A stretch of DNA of 40,721 nt from a bacterium (GTDB taxonomy: Bacteria; UBP14; UBA6098; JAFGQG01): contig JAFGQG010000027.1 of the NCBI GenBank assembly GCA_016935765.1, positions 1 through 40,721 on the forward strand. The letters run 5' to 3'. Shown in pieces: positions 1 through 8,949 of this stretch; the first letter of the stretch is position 1, and every line of letters starts with the position of its first letter. The notes below the pieces were generated by a model. The model was not told where the DNA came from and ran no database searches. It was given only the letters and a program-made list of their open reading frames with translations. Position numbers and translations under genes: made by a program.

Positions 1-1
1 A

Positions 2-322
2 TCAGAAACAACTTCTGGAGTACAACCAGAGATCAGAGTGATGAGGATTAATAGGAATTGGGACGAAAGAACCATAGGAAGCAGTTTTTATGCCGATACA
101 AATGAAGTTGATCAAGGTAGATACGAGGTTGAGATTATCAATAGCGATGGTCAGACCTGTATAGATGTTAAGGATTTTATTTATGATTGGACAAAACCTG
201 AAATAGTGAATAAAGGTTTAATAATAGTATCCAATTCAAAGAGAACATCGATACTGCCAGTCGATGCTCGAAGGGAATCCATCGGCGAGTTAAAGTTGAA
301 ATATATACCCGTAGCAAGGTGA
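2..322 (+). CDS. Unknown protein, C-terminal part (5' end outside window)
   Basis: The reading frame is open from base 2 to the TGA at 320-322, so the true start probably lies upstream of the window. A GTG at 38 directly followed by ATG at 41 could also start translation, but no good ribosome site precedes it. The visible 106 residues are soluble, mixed charged and hydrophobic, with no membrane segment and no motif I recognise. The end matches a clean intergenic region with a promoter on the same strand at 387. I do not assign a function. Confidence 0.45.
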   Translation, partial: SETTSGVQPEIRVMRINRNWDERTIGSSFYADTNEVDQGRYEVEIINSDGQTCIDVKDFIYDWTKPEIVNKGLIIVSNSKRTSILPVDARRESIGELKLKYIPVAR

Positions 323-386
323 AAAATATGCTCTGGTTTAACTAAAGGATGCATGTAAAGTTTGCTTTATTGACATGGAAATTTGG

Positions 387-415
387 TTGACAGAATTTAC
401 ATAAATTGTTATAAT
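387..415 (+). promoter_or_regulatory. Exact sigma-70 consensus promoter with no gene behind it
   Basis: TTGACA at 387-392 and TATAAT at 410-415 are separated by exactly 17 bases, the ideal housekeeping-sigma spacing. Transcription would start near 422 and run toward the minus-strand gene that ends at 537. No plus-strand ORF longer than about 8 codons follows. A small or antisense RNA is possible; I see no clear terminator hairpin. Confidence 0.55.
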
Positions 416-536
416 ATGTGAAATTTTATGCCATTAAACTGTACTTACAACTAAACTCATTAAGCTACGTTGGGCAAGGCCTATTCTGTAATCTAAGTAA
501 TAAATTAAGGTTTTAACTGTTTTTTGGGGTTCTAAG

Positions 537-1748
537 CTACCAATCTATAACATCTCCATAACTCCTGTCAAATTCCACTTCTCCATCGTAGTAAACGTGA
601 AACTCCCAGTAGTGGCGGCTGATACAACCTGCCATGCAATCTCCCCAGCCATAACTATAAGTTAAACTAATATATTCTGTTTCAATAGAACCCGTAAGCC
701 TGTTGCCATCGCCTGCTAAACCGTTGGGTTCTGCATACCGAACCCCTGGTATAGAAGCGAATTCATAGCACAGAGCTATTATATTATAGGGTTTTATAGT
801 ACTAAGCACACCATATCTCATCGTTCCCCAATCACTGAAGCTGACCAACTGTATATCATAAGCTTCCATTAAATTATCGATGGGAGAGTAGCCGGTAAGT
901 CTTTCTCCTTCAGCCCAGGCATCTGCCCAATCCGCAGACGATTCAACCGAAACGATAAACTGGTACATTACGGGGTCTCCAAACGTATGAATATTAAAAA
1001 TATCAACAACTGAGTCCCTTGCAACTAATTCAGTGGCATTATAAACATAGAGCAATCCGTTATAATACAGATCGATCAACTCTTCGGGTATCTCTATCAG
1101 TGAGGGTTCTCGAACCAGTACATCAATGAGCGCGAGTCTAGCGGCGTCCTCATAGTACCATGTTCTAATTTCCAAAGGGATGTCATCATCGTCGACCCTT
1201 CTCATGTAGTGTTCATCAGTCCAGCTCGAAGGGGCGGTCCATCCCGAAGGTATGGTTATCGATTCAGCGCTTGACGCGAAGACCCAGTATCCCATACCGG
1301 GAAAGAGAGTATCCGCGCTGAAATACCTCCGCATGAATGCATTATAACCGAACACTGGCGGAAAGACCGCTGGACATTCATCTAAACCTGATGCAGGCAT
1401 TGGATAATCGGTCACACCCCACAGTGTCCATCCTGCGGGAATAGTGTTTATTCCGCCAGCAAATGGCATTTCACTTGAGATAACTACCGTTGTTTCAATT
1501 GGAGACAGTATCCAGAAACCAATTCCATTTGTGACCTCTGCAATCGTTTCATAGCCTGCAGTTGAGTTATTATAGTAATAGAATGGAGGTGTCGCAAATG
1601 GGAATAGAGCTTCAATAAAAGTGGTATCGCTGAATGGATAAGAAAGCAGATTCCAACCCGTATAAATTGGGCATTCTGTTTCTATCCCATAGCTTGACCC
1701 AACCAGGATAGCCAAATAAACCAGGATCCATATAATCCGCTTTTTCAT
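537..1748 (-). CDS. Secreted GWNLLSYP-type surface protein
   Basis: A 403-residue exported protein. Residues 1-21 form a signal peptide (MKKR, then a hydrophobic stretch to Ser-Ser-Tyr-Gly). Two related modules follow: GWNLLSYPF near residues 31-39, and an AGWTLWGVTDYPMP segment near residue 105. Each ends in a GxGFWI or GMGYWVF strand. This pattern is common in secreted proteins of WOR-3, Zixibacteria and other FCB-type candidate phyla, usually as a surface or cell-wall-associated unit of unknown ligand. The C-terminal half (about 180-403) is acidic, aromatic-rich and unrecognised, and has a few Cys (CMAGC) that could pair outside the cell. It is the last gene of a run of three exported minus-strand proteins. 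Function unknown. Confidence 0.75.
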   Translation of the reverse strand: MKKRIIWILVYLAILVGSSYGIETECPIYTGWNLLSYPFSDTTFIEALFPFATPPFYYYNNSTAGYETIAEVTNGIGFWILSPIETTVVISSEMPFAGGINTIPAGWTLWGVTDYPMPASGLDECPAVFPPVFGYNAFMRRYFSADTLFPGMGYWVFASSAESITIPSGWTAPSSWTDEHYMRRVDDDDIPLEIRTWYYEDAARLALIDVLVREPSLIEIPEELIDLYYNGLLYVYNATELVARDSVVDIFNIHTFGDPVMYQFIVSVESSADWADAWAEGERLTGYSPIDNLMEAYDIQLVSFSDWGTMRYGVLSTIKPYNIIALCYEFASIPGVRYAEPNGLAGDGNRLTGSIETEYISLTYSYGWGDCMAGCISRHYWEFHVYYDGEVEFDRSYGDVIDW

Positions 1749-1774
1749 TTTACCCCTATGAGTATATTTTATGT

Positions 1775-2389
1775 TTACGACAAAAGCAGTTTAATTTGGT
1801 CTATGAACGACGTATTACTTCTTATCTTGTTTTTTAGTTCCTTTGTAAGCAAAGTTCCAGCTGCGAATTGAGCTTTCTTCAGATAATCGGTAGCTTCGTT
1901 CAGGAAGTGAAAATTATCGGAAAATAACTTTTCGGTTTCCTTGTTGTATCTATCTCTATCGGGACCGGGTTTCATACCGCCAAGTTGTTTCATTCTAAAA
2001 TCGTATTTTGTTCTTTCTTTGAATTCCTCGATGCAATAATAGGCGATGTTGTTGTATTGCCAGGCTTCGATAATTGGTCTTTTCAATTCATGCGCGTACT
2101 TCGCCGCGTCGTTCAAAGCTCTTTTGATCACCTTGTAATTCCCCGCTTCGATCGCCTTTTGCGATGCGGCTTTAGCTTTGTTGTAAGCTTCCCATAATCC
2201 AGATTCGCTTTTATTCTGGGGCTGGACTTCCTTTTCCATCGCTTCAACTTCGCTTTCCCCTGCAACCGCGGTATCAGTTCGCTGCTCTTCGGTTTTGGTC
2301 ACATCTTCACCTTCCTTCTTATCGCCCTCCTTCTTCCCGCAGCTAAAAACGAGTAGAAGCGCCAGTAGAATAAAAATATATTTTTTCAT
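1775..2389 (-). CDS. Small lipoprotein, function unknown
   Basis: I place the start at the ATG at 2389, seven codons inside the longest frame, because the sequence GGGAGGAAAG sits immediately upstream of it. This start gives a compact lipoprotein signal (MKKYIFILLALLLVFSC) with the lipid-carrying Cys at residue 17. A long, highly charged Lys/Glu linker follows (about residues 18-60), typical of a tether. The remaining helical domain is rich in Ala, Lys and Tyr. No enzyme motif is visible. It lies between the GWNLLSYP protein and the serpin, all minus strand and all exported, but gaps of about 27 and 126 bases mean co-transcription is only likely with the former. Confidence 0.75.
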   Translation of the reverse strand: MKKYIFILLALLLVFSCGKKEGDKKEGEDVTKTEEQRTDTAVAGESEVEAMEKEVQPQNKSESGLWEAYNKAKAASQKAIEAGNYKVIKRALNDAAKYAHELKRPIIEAWQYNNIAYYCIEEFKERTKYDFRMKQLGGMKPGPDRDRYNKETEKLFSDNFHFLNEATDYLKKAQFAAGTLLTKELKNKIRSNTSFIDQIKLLLS

Positions 2390-2515
2390 CTTTCCTCCCA
2401 TGCTTTTCAATTATTTATTTTTTTCCATTCAATAAACTAATCGTCCACCTATCCATGACATCGAGAATTAAGTAGTTATGATATTGTTAAAAAGGATATA
2501 TTTGAACCATAATAA

Positions 2516-3763
2516 TCATTCTTCAATAACCGGCGCTACGAGTTTTCCCATGAAAATTATCGATTGGGTTTGGGTTTCCTTTATCATGAACAGGAAAGGT
2601 CGATTTACATACATCTCATAATCCGGCGGGGGTGGAACGCTGGTTCCTTCTATCACCACCACGGTTACTGCAGCGGCTTCAGTGCCTTTCTCGTGGACCG
2701 CCACAAACGTCTTGTGAATAATGTCAGATATAAATAACTGGTCGCCTAATTCTGACATATCAGAGAAATCCGCATTGCCGGTAAATGCCAGTTCCATTCC
2801 AAGAGCCTGGAGCATAGTTACGAGAGAAGCGTTATACTTAAAGGTGAATTTGGGCAGGGTCAACCTGACATCATATTCTTCCAGACTGCCTATCCAGGAG
2901 GCTAAATTGCCCGGGGTCAGCTCAACTATCAACTCATCGATGTCCTTGTCAGGTTTTGGGAATATAATAAGCATGCTGAAATCGCCGTTCCCATACGGTA
3001 GATCGATAGCCTGAAAATCGGAAGTTTCAAGATACCGGAAATCCTCCCTCTGGCTCATCATTTTACACGGAACTAAGGCGCTGTCTAAAGTATAAAACGA
3101 GTCGTCATAAGTGTATGAAGTGTCAAACTGATGCGTCCATGTGGCGTTAAAATAAATTGCATTGATGAGGTACATCACCACTGCTCCGGGTATATTGTTT
3201 ATAACTGTTGGGATTCTCCCATTAGTGTACTCGTTCACCCAGCCGTTGATGATATCCACCGAAGCCGGATCGTTGAAGTCCAGCCCTGAGACCATTGCGT
3301 CGAAATAACTCTGGCAGGTTGTAAGGTATGACTCGTAGAACGGAAAACCCTGCCTGTACCAGATAGAATTCGCTATCTTGAACTCCATTTCAGGATCGAG
3401 GTTTCGCAGAAGTTCAATCACGTTCCTGTATGATTCGTTCACTTCGTCCGTAGTCAGACCTGCGAGTTCGAGAGCTTCCTGCATTTCAGCCCTTGTTTCA
3501 CCCGCGGTCCCGTTCCAGGTCATCCCAAGCGCCATGGAAACGCTTAACGGTGAAATAAAAAGGTTTTTCCCCGGCGGCTCGAAATCATTTATCTCACGAA
3601 ACAGATTGAAGCCGAACTTGTTGGCTGATGTTACCAGCTCGTATTCAACTTCGTTTAAAGGACCATCGTAAGGATTGTTGTTTGAAGATGGTGAATCCTT
3701 AGTACATTGTATCAGGAAACATCCAAGAGTTGCTATACTCAATATTACTATTAACTTACGCAC
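2516..3763 (-). CDS. Serpin-family protease inhibitor, exported lipoprotein
   Basis: A 415-residue serpin of normal family length. The N-terminus is a signal peptide with Cys at 15 and 20 (LIQC or TLGC), so it is probably lipid-anchored outside the cell; the linker is rich in Ser, Asn and Pro. Serpin landmarks are NLFISPLSVSMALGM (67-81), a breach/shutter region near 180-210, and the C-terminal NRPFLFMI strand (387-394). The reactive-centre hinge begins at Gly360 and reads GTEAAAVT (P15-P8), the small-residue pattern of inhibitory serpins, so I infer active inhibition. By counting from the hinge, P1-P1' is Thr374-Ser375, which suggests an elastase- or subtilisin-like target rather than trypsin-like. 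An AAGGGGGTGTG ribosome site precedes the ATG. Confidence 0.93.
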   Translation of the reverse strand: MRKLIVILSIATLGCFLIQCTKDSPSSNNNPYDGPLNEVEYELVTSANKFGFNLFREINDFEPPGKNLFISPLSVSMALGMTWNGTAGETRAEMQEALELAGLTTDEVNESYRNVIELLRNLDPEMEFKIANSIWYRQGFPFYESYLTTCQSYFDAMVSGLDFNDPASVDIINGWVNEYTNGRIPTVINNIPGAVVMYLINAIYFNATWTHQFDTSYTYDDSFYTLDSALVPCKMMSQREDFRYLETSDFQAIDLPYGNGDFSMLIIFPKPDKDIDELIVELTPGNLASWIGSLEEYDVRLTLPKFTFKYNASLVTMLQALGMELAFTGNADFSDMSELGDQLFISDIIHKTFVAVHEKGTEAAAVTVVVIEGTSVPPPPDYEMYVNRPFLFMIKETQTQSIIFMGKLVAPVIEE

Positions 3764-4124
3764 ATCACACCCCCTTTTTTATCGTTTTGTTAATTTGCAA
3801 TTTAGTTGCATATAATAAGGTAAAAATTATATCAGCCACTACAGGGTGATTGGATGATTGAATGTTTGGATAGCTGTTTTATAATATATTCGTACTTAAG
3901 CAAATTTTTTTTAATAGTGCATTATCATAATCTATATATTTTACGTACCTACTTTTTATTAAAATAACCAACTTGAAGGGAATGTCAAGAGAGAATAAGA
4001 CAAAAATTGAATAATGAATATCGATCAACCATTGAAGAATGATGAAGCTGAAACGAAACAATGGCTAAACTCAGAAATACAGGGGGAAAATACCGTCCAA
4101 TTTTTTCAATTAGCACAAAAGCAA
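3764..4124. other. Gene-free AT-rich stretch
   Basis: Upstream of the serpin start I see only AT-rich sequence. A 60-codon minus-strand frame at 3879-4061 has no ribosome site and low-complexity hydrophobic content, and I do not regard it as a gene. A TGTCAA at 3983-3988 could be a minus-strand -35 element, but no convincing -10 element accompanies it. Confidence 0.4.
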
Positions 4125-4152
4125 TTGACATTATCTATATTTTAATTATAAT
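4125..4152 (+). promoter_or_regulatory. Sigma-70 consensus promoter for the GNAT fragment
   Basis: TTGACA at 4125-4130 and TATAAT at 4147-4152 are spaced by 16 bases. The predicted start of transcription is about 85 bases before the ATG at 4246. Confidence 0.55.
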
Positions 4153-4245
4153 AAAAATAAACTCTAATGACATGCACATTATAAGACATTTTAAAGAGTT
4201 CCGCATAACTGATTATAATTTATAAGGCTTTAAGGACGGAATGCG

Positions 4246-4593
4246 ATGAATATCATTGATTTAGCAGAAGCGCATGAGCCATTGTATTTTGTGTGCCTGG
4301 AGGATTGGTCTGAGCAGATGAAGGAGGCTGGGGATCACAAAAGGAATTGGTACAATAAAACAAAGCACAAGGGATTGAGGGTCAAGCTGGCTGTGGATGA
4401 TAATGGTGAAATCGGCGGGATGATACAATATTTGCCAATAGAGTATTCGCATCTCGAGGGCAAGGATCTATATTTTATTATGTGTATCTGGGTACATGGT
4501 TACAAACAAGGGCGAGGCGATTTCAGAAGAAAAGGACCCAGCATATTAGAAAAACATTCTTTCTCACAGACTATTCCTGCAATAACACAATAA
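4246..4593 (+). pseudogene. Truncated GNAT-family N-acetyltransferase
   Basis: Residues 1 to about 100 look like the N-terminal half of a GNAT acetyltransferase family I recognise by its opening (LAEAHEPLYFVCLEDWSEQ), followed by a GLRVKLAVDDNGEIGGMIQY strand and the DLYFIMCIWVHGYKQGRG segment. In intact members this last segment leads into the acetyl-CoA loop (a Gly-rich KGMGKALL-type sequence). Here the frame diverges right after GDFRRKG and stops 20 residues later, so the acetyl-CoA site and the whole C-terminal half are missing. I find no continuation in the other frames before 4723, which points to a deletion rather than a simple frameshift. It is still preceded by an exact promoter. It is probably non-functional as an acetyltransferase. 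Confidence 0.7.
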
Positions 4594-4723
4594 CCAGCAC
4601 CCGCGACCGGAGACAAGACCGGCTTTGCTTATGTTAATTCTTTTTATTTGTCATGTAAATGTTTATTTGTCAATACTTTTGGAGCATGCTGCTCCCATAG
4701 AACACTGAGGATGTCTGCATATA

Positions 4724-5593
4724 ATGAAATGTATTTTATCAGTAGATGTTGAAGATTGGTTCCATATACTTGAAATTCCCGATGCTCCAAATGTCGATGA
4801 ATGGGGTACTTTACACTCCAGGATCGAAGAAAATTTCGTTAAGTTGCTTGATATCATCGACGAAAGAAATGTAAAAGTCACCTGTTTTTTTCTAGGTTGG
4901 GTAGCCGCAAAATACCCGCATTTAGTGCGCGAAGCTTCGCAGAGAGGACATGAGATCGCGTCACATGGGTATTACCATGAATTAGTTTATCGTATGACCG
5001 CGCAGGAATTCCTGGAGGATATAACAAAAACAAAAACACTATTAGAAGATATTTCAGGCAAAAAGGTATCAGGTTACAGGTCAGCAGGATTTTCGACAAC
5101 GGAAAGTACACCGTGGTTCTTCGAGAAATTAGTACAAGCCGGTTATGAATATGATTCCTCCATATTCCCAGCGCCCAGAGCTCATGGGGGTATGAAATCG
5201 AACCTTTATGCTCCGTATGCGGTCAATGTCGGTTCAAGCAGAATTATCGAGTTCCCGATCTCCGTAAAGAATGTACTTGGCTTTCCAATATGCTTCTTCG
5301 GTGGAGGATATCTAAGATTCTTCCCATATATAATTTCCAGGAGAATGGCAAAAAAAGTGTTGAAAGATAACCGACCGGTAATATTTTATATTCATCCGAG
5401 GGAGATAGACCCCGGGCAGCCGAGGTTGAAAATGAACATAACGAGAAGATTCAAATCATATTTCAATTTGAGAAGCACCAGGTCAAAAATAGTGAAAATA
5501 ATGGACGATTTCGAACTAACGACTTTCAGAAGCTTCATCAACGAGTACTTCAACGTGGAAGAGGTTACTAATGGTGAAAAAAGAAGTAGCTGA
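4724..5593 (+). CDS. Polysaccharide deacetylase family protein (DUF3473-type)
   Basis: A NodB-fold carbohydrate deacetylase of 289 residues, expected to remove acetyl groups from N-acetylated sugars of an envelope or exopolysaccharide. It opens with LSVDVEDWF, whose Asp pair provides the base and a metal ligand. SHGYYH gives the two metal-binding His, GYRSAGFS follows, and FYIHPREID near residue 225 closes the site. The SVDVEDWF form and the C-terminal extension are those of the subgroup usually found in exopolysaccharide/exosortase loci. No signal peptide is present, as is common in this subgroup. No other glycan gene lies nearby except possibly the overlapping methyltransferase. A 6-bp hairpin (GGAGCA/TGCTCC, 4681-4695) lies just upstream. 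Confidence 0.9.
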   Translation: MKCILSVDVEDWFHILEIPDAPNVDEWGTLHSRIEENFVKLLDIIDERNVKVTCFFLGWVAAKYPHLVREASQRGHEIASHGYYHELVYRMTAQEFLEDITKTKTLLEDISGKKVSGYRSAGFSTTESTPWFFEKLVQAGYEYDSSIFPAPRAHGGMKSNLYAPYAVNVGSSRIIEFPISVKNVLGFPICFFGGGYLRFFPYIISRRMAKKVLKDNRPVIFYIHPREIDPGQPRLKMNITRRFKSYFNLRSTRSKIVKIMDDFELTTFRSFINEYFNVEEVTNGEKRSS

Positions 5594-6233
5594 TTTCTTT
5601 GATGCCTATACTGACGGCTTCAATGCTATTTATGGAACCAGGAACAACCTGTTTAACAGGGTGATAAATAAGCTTTTTCGAAAGAGCATAAGGGTCAGGT
5701 ATAAAAAGACGATCGAAGGTTGTACGCCTTTAGAGGGCAAGACCGTTCTTGATGTTGGCTGCGGTCCGGGGCACTACTGCATAACGCTGGCACAAAAAGG
5801 AGCCAAAGTCGTTACCGGGATAGATTTCGCGCCCCGAATGATCGAGTTAGCTAAAAAGAATGCAGCCAGTGCCGGGGTTGAGAACAAGTGCAATTTTATC
5901 ACCGGTGATTTCATGGAGACCGGATTCGAGAAGAGCTTTGACTATTCAATTGTCATGGGTTTTATGGATTATGTCCGCAAGCCGGAAACTGTTGTTAGAA
6001 AAGTACTGGGTATAACGGACTTGAAAGCATTCTTCAGTTTTCCAAAAGACACCGGTTTTCTCGCCTTTCAACGCAAGCTGCGGTATAAAAGAAAATGCGA
6101 CCTGTTCTTGTACAACCGGGACCAGCTTGAAGGGTTATTCTCGAAATTGCGGAATATTGAGTACGATATTGAGAAAATTCATCGTGACTACTTCGTTACC
6201 GTTTTAGTCAAAAAACCAAATTCTAATTTCTGA
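5571..6233 (+). CDS. Class I SAM-dependent methyltransferase
   Basis: A 220-residue Rossmann-fold methyltransferase. Motif I is VLDVGCGPGHY (about 60-70), the acidic residue after strand 2 is in TGIDFAPRM, and FITGDFM corresponds to motif III. The substrate cannot be read from sequence. The ATG at 5571 lies 23 bases inside the deacetylase gene, so translation is probably coupled and the two proteins may act on the same product. The C-terminal part (KRKCDLFLYNRDQLEGLF) is typical of small-molecule or lipid methyltransferases, but this is a weak hint. Confidence 0.85.
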   Translation: MVKKEVADFFDAYTDGFNAIYGTRNNLFNRVINKLFRKSIRVRYKKTIEGCTPLEGKTVLDVGCGPGHYCITLAQKGAKVVTGIDFAPRMIELAKKNAASAGVENKCNFITGDFMETGFEKSFDYSIVMGFMDYVRKPETVVRKVLGITDLKAFFSFPKDTGFLAFQRKLRYKRKCDLFLYNRDQLEGLFSKLRNIEYDIEKIHRDYFVTVLVKKPNSNF

Positions 6234-6254
6234 TATAGAAGGCAGGTAACAGTT

Positions 6255-6734
6255 ATGGATCAAATAATTATGCACCCGATAGGGCTCATTCATTCACCGT
6301 ACAAGGAGCCGAAGGACATACCGATTCAGGGCAGGTTTAAATCTAACGCTACCGCTACTCTTATTCTCGGGGACGAGTATGCTCCCGGCTTGAAGGACCT
6401 GGACGGGTTCAGCCACGCGGTCATTATCTACTACTTTCACAGATCACAGAGGGAGAGTATAACGGGCAGACCCTACCTGGAAAATGATGAGCATGGTATA
6501 TTCGCTATTCGCAGTCCGCACCGCCCCAATCACATCGGTTTTTCCATCGTGAAGATCATCAATATACAGGATAACAGTATCGTTTTCTCAGAGGTGGATA
6601 TGCTGGATGGAACGCCTGTTCTTGACATTAAGCCTTACATAGCTTATTTTGATAGCCGTGAAGAAGTGAAGTGTGGCTGGCTGGAAAAACATTTTAAAGA
6701 CGGTACTATTCCCGAGCAGACAATTCTTAAATAG
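6255..6734 (+). CDS. trmO: tRNA (N6-threonylcarbamoyladenosine37-N6)-methyltransferase TrmO
   Basis: A 159-residue single-domain TrmO/TsaA protein. The family methylates N6 of t6A at position 37 in certain tRNAs using SAM; it has a beta-barrel fold, unlike the Rossmann methyltransferase just upstream. Family marks are the opening HPIGLIHSPYKEP, then DLDGFSHAVIIYYF, and the signature RSPHRPNHIGFS near residues 93-104, followed by LDGTPVLDIKPYI. The length fits the short bacterial form with no C-terminal extension. It lies 21 bases after the methyltransferase gene and 15 before the HPP gene, suggesting one transcript. Confidence 0.93.
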   Translation: MDQIIMHPIGLIHSPYKEPKDIPIQGRFKSNATATLILGDEYAPGLKDLDGFSHAVIIYYFHRSQRESITGRPYLENDEHGIFAIRSPHRPNHIGFSIVKIINIQDNSIVFSEVDMLDGTPVLDIKPYIAYFDSREEVKCGWLEKHFKDGTIPEQTILK

Positions 6735-6749
6735 GAAAAGCGCTGGTTT

Positions 6750-7259
6750 ATGAGAATATTTGACAAGAAATTCAGAAAGAACATGACCGGGTATATTCTT
6801 CAATGCCTTATCGCAACGGGTACTGTGCTGGTTGTTCTGCTCTTCCTGAATGTACTGACTCACACAGCGCTGATTGCCGCCCTTGGAGCCAGTACGTTCA
6901 TTGTTTTTGCTATGCCCAAATCATACTCGGCGAGACCAAGGTCCCTTGTCGGGGGTTACAGCTTCGGAATTATTGTTGGTGTTATTTACCACTTTCTCTC
7001 AGTGACTGAATTCGCGCTAACCGCCTTCCGGAACCCTCAAACTCCGCTGATTTTCTTCGGCGCTGCTGCCGTCGGCACTGCTATATTCCTGATGTCCATC
7101 ACGAGCACTGAGCACGCCCCTGCTGCCGGAATTTCACTCGGACTCGTTTTGAACCCATGGGATTATAAAACCATAATATTCATACTGTGCGCTGTATTAT
7201 TGCTATCCTCTGTTCAACACTTTTTAAAACCACATATGCTGGATCTAAGAGAACTATGA
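6750..7259 (+). CDS. HPP-family integral membrane protein
   Basis: A 169-residue protein with four predicted membrane helices (about 15-35, 38-55, 68-90 and 105-160 as two). It carries the family stretch LGASTFIVFAMPKS followed by PRSLVGGY, and the second signature STEHAPAAG, where the family-naming His-Pro-Pro reads His-Ala-Pro. Some HPP proteins of cyanobacteria and plastids have been linked to nitrite transport; the substrate here is unknown. It follows trmO by 15 bases and precedes trkH by 151 bases, so it may belong to the upstream operon. Confidence 0.8.
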   Translation: MRIFDKKFRKNMTGYILQCLIATGTVLVVLLFLNVLTHTALIAALGASTFIVFAMPKSYSARPRSLVGGYSFGIIVGVIYHFLSVTEFALTAFRNPQTPLIFFGAAAVGTAIFLMSITSTEHAPAAGISLGLVLNPWDYKTIIFILCAVLLLSSVQHFLKPHMLDLREL

Positions 7260-7410
7260 TTAAATGGGCTGATTGTCGGATTAATGCCTGACTACCAAAA
7301 CCTTAGTAATCCTCATCGCCTTAGCGACGGGGATGGCGAAGTACGGAATGGCTGACGAGAAAATAAACAAAACCAAAAGAAAACCACCAGGATTTGACCC
7401 TTAAATTAAT

Positions 7411-8949
7411 ATGCCGAACAAACAACTAAAATTCCAGACGTTTCATGTTGTCCTGAACAATCTCGGAGCTCTTTTCATCGTACTCTGCTGGGTATTGCTG
7501 CTGCCGCTTGTCATCCTTTTCCTTTACGAAGAGATCGGCGAGTATGGATACCAGACTCTCCTTGCATTCATCATCCCCAGTATAACTTCTCTCTTCCTGG
7601 GTTTTGCTTTGAAAACCTTCTTTCGGAAAGGAACACCTAACGTTATCCAGGCGATGCTTATATGCAGCCTCGGCTGGCTCGGGTGTTCCGCGATAGGGGC
7701 GATACCATTCGTCATTGGAATTAAAGCCACGTACCTGAACGCTTATTTCGAAACGATGAGCGGTTTTACGACTACCGGCATAACAATGTTCACGGGTCTT
7801 GACCAGATGCCGCACAGTATTCTCTTCTGGAGAAGCTTAACGCAATGGCTTGGCGGTTTGGGGATACTGACTTTCTTTCTCGCTGTAACCTACCAGGCGA
7901 GTGGCGCTCATCGGCTGTTCGGAGCGGAAAGCCACAAGTTCGGCGCGCCGAGACCGGTACCTGGACTGGCAAATACAGTCAAAATTCTCTGGTCCATTTA
8001 CATAGGATATACAGCGTTCATAGTCATCGCCCTCTTCATCGCAAAAATGCCGTTCTTCGATTCGCTCTGCCACACCTTTACCGCCCTGTCCACCGGCGGA
8101 TTCTCCCCGCACGACGCCAGTATCGAATTCTACAGACTCACCAATCACCCGAATTATATCTGGTTCGAATACATAATCATAGCCGGAATGCTGATGGGAG
8201 GTATCAACTTCTTCATTCACTACAGGTTCTATAACGAAGGACCGAGAGCACTCATGGATAATACCGAAATGAAATACTGGTGGGGCATGATAGGATTGTT
8301 CGTACTGGTAATTCTCGGCGAACGGTTTTTCGTCGTAAATAAAGACCTCCTGTTCAATCCCCAAACAGCGTTCACGTTCAAGCAGTTCGAGGAGAATTTC
8401 AGGATTACGCTGTTCCAGGTGGTATCCATACTTACGACTACCGGTTTCGGGACGCGGGACATCGGCAGCCCTTACTTCGGAACAGCAGCCAGACAGTTAT
8501 TCCTCATAATGATGGTAATTGGCGGCTGTATAGGCTCGACTGGCGGAGGGTTTAAAGTCCTGCGCGTATCCATACTGTTCAAACTGGTCAAACGCGAAGT
8601 CTATAGAATACTTGGACCGAGAAGAGCTATATCAAACATCATCATCGATGGTAAACCAGTCGAGCAGAACGAAATCAAGCGCATCACCTCCCTCTTCTTC
8701 CTGTGGATTCTTTTTCTCTGCATCGGGGGAATGATTACCGGGCTGTTCTCCAAACTCGATGGCTACACTTCTTTATCGGGGATGTTCAGCGCTCTTGGAA
8801 ATATCGGACCGTGTTTCATACCGGTCAAGGAAATGGCTCAGCTTCACCCGGTAATTAAGATCACTTATATATTAGGCATGCTGGCTGGGCGTCTGGAAAT
8901 AATACCGCTGCTGCTACTCTTCAGCAGAAAAGCATGGAGTGAGCAATGA
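7411..8949 (+). CDS. trkH: Potassium uptake protein TrkH (translocating subunit)
   Basis: A 512-residue multi-helix membrane protein of the Trk/Ktr/HKT superfamily, which moves K+ into the cell. The four pore-loop filters can be read in order: SGFTTTGIT (about 118-126), ALSTGGFS (about 226-233), TTTGFGTRD (about 345-353) and ALGNIGPC (about 463-470). The segment IGGCIGSTGGGFKVLR, with the flexible Gly-rich gate, is typical of TrkH. Length is close to the usual 480-500 residues. The ribosome site before the ATG is weak. The regulatory partner TrkA lies 298 bases downstream on the same strand. Confidence 0.95.
   Translation: MPNKQLKFQTFHVVLNNLGALFIVLCWVLLLPLVILFLYEEIGEYGYQTLLAFIIPSITSLFLGFALKTFFRKGTPNVIQAMLICSLGWLGCSAIGAIPFVIGIKATYLNAYFETMSGFTTTGITMFTGLDQMPHSILFWRSLTQWLGGLGILTFFLAVTYQASGAHRLFGAESHKFGAPRPVPGLANTVKILWSIYIGYTAFIVIALFIAKMPFFDSLCHTFTALSTGGFSPHDASIEFYRLTNHPNYIWFEYIIIAGMLMGGINFFIHYRFYNEGPRALMDNTEMKYWWGMIGLFVLVILGERFFVVNKDLLFNPQTAFTFKQFEENFRITLFQVVSILTTTGFGTRDIGSPYFGTAARQLFLIMMVIGGCIGSTGGGFKVLRVSILFKLVKREVYRILGPRRAISNIIIDGKPVEQNEIKRITSLFFLWILFLCIGGMITGLFSKLDGYTSLSGMFSALGNIGPCFIPVKEMAQLHPVIKITYILGMLAGRLEIIPLLLLFSRKAWSEQ

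Noticed and set aside
3879..4061. Minus-strand 60-codon hydrophobic frame
   Set aside because: No ribosome site, AT-driven composition, no similarity to a known small membrane protein.
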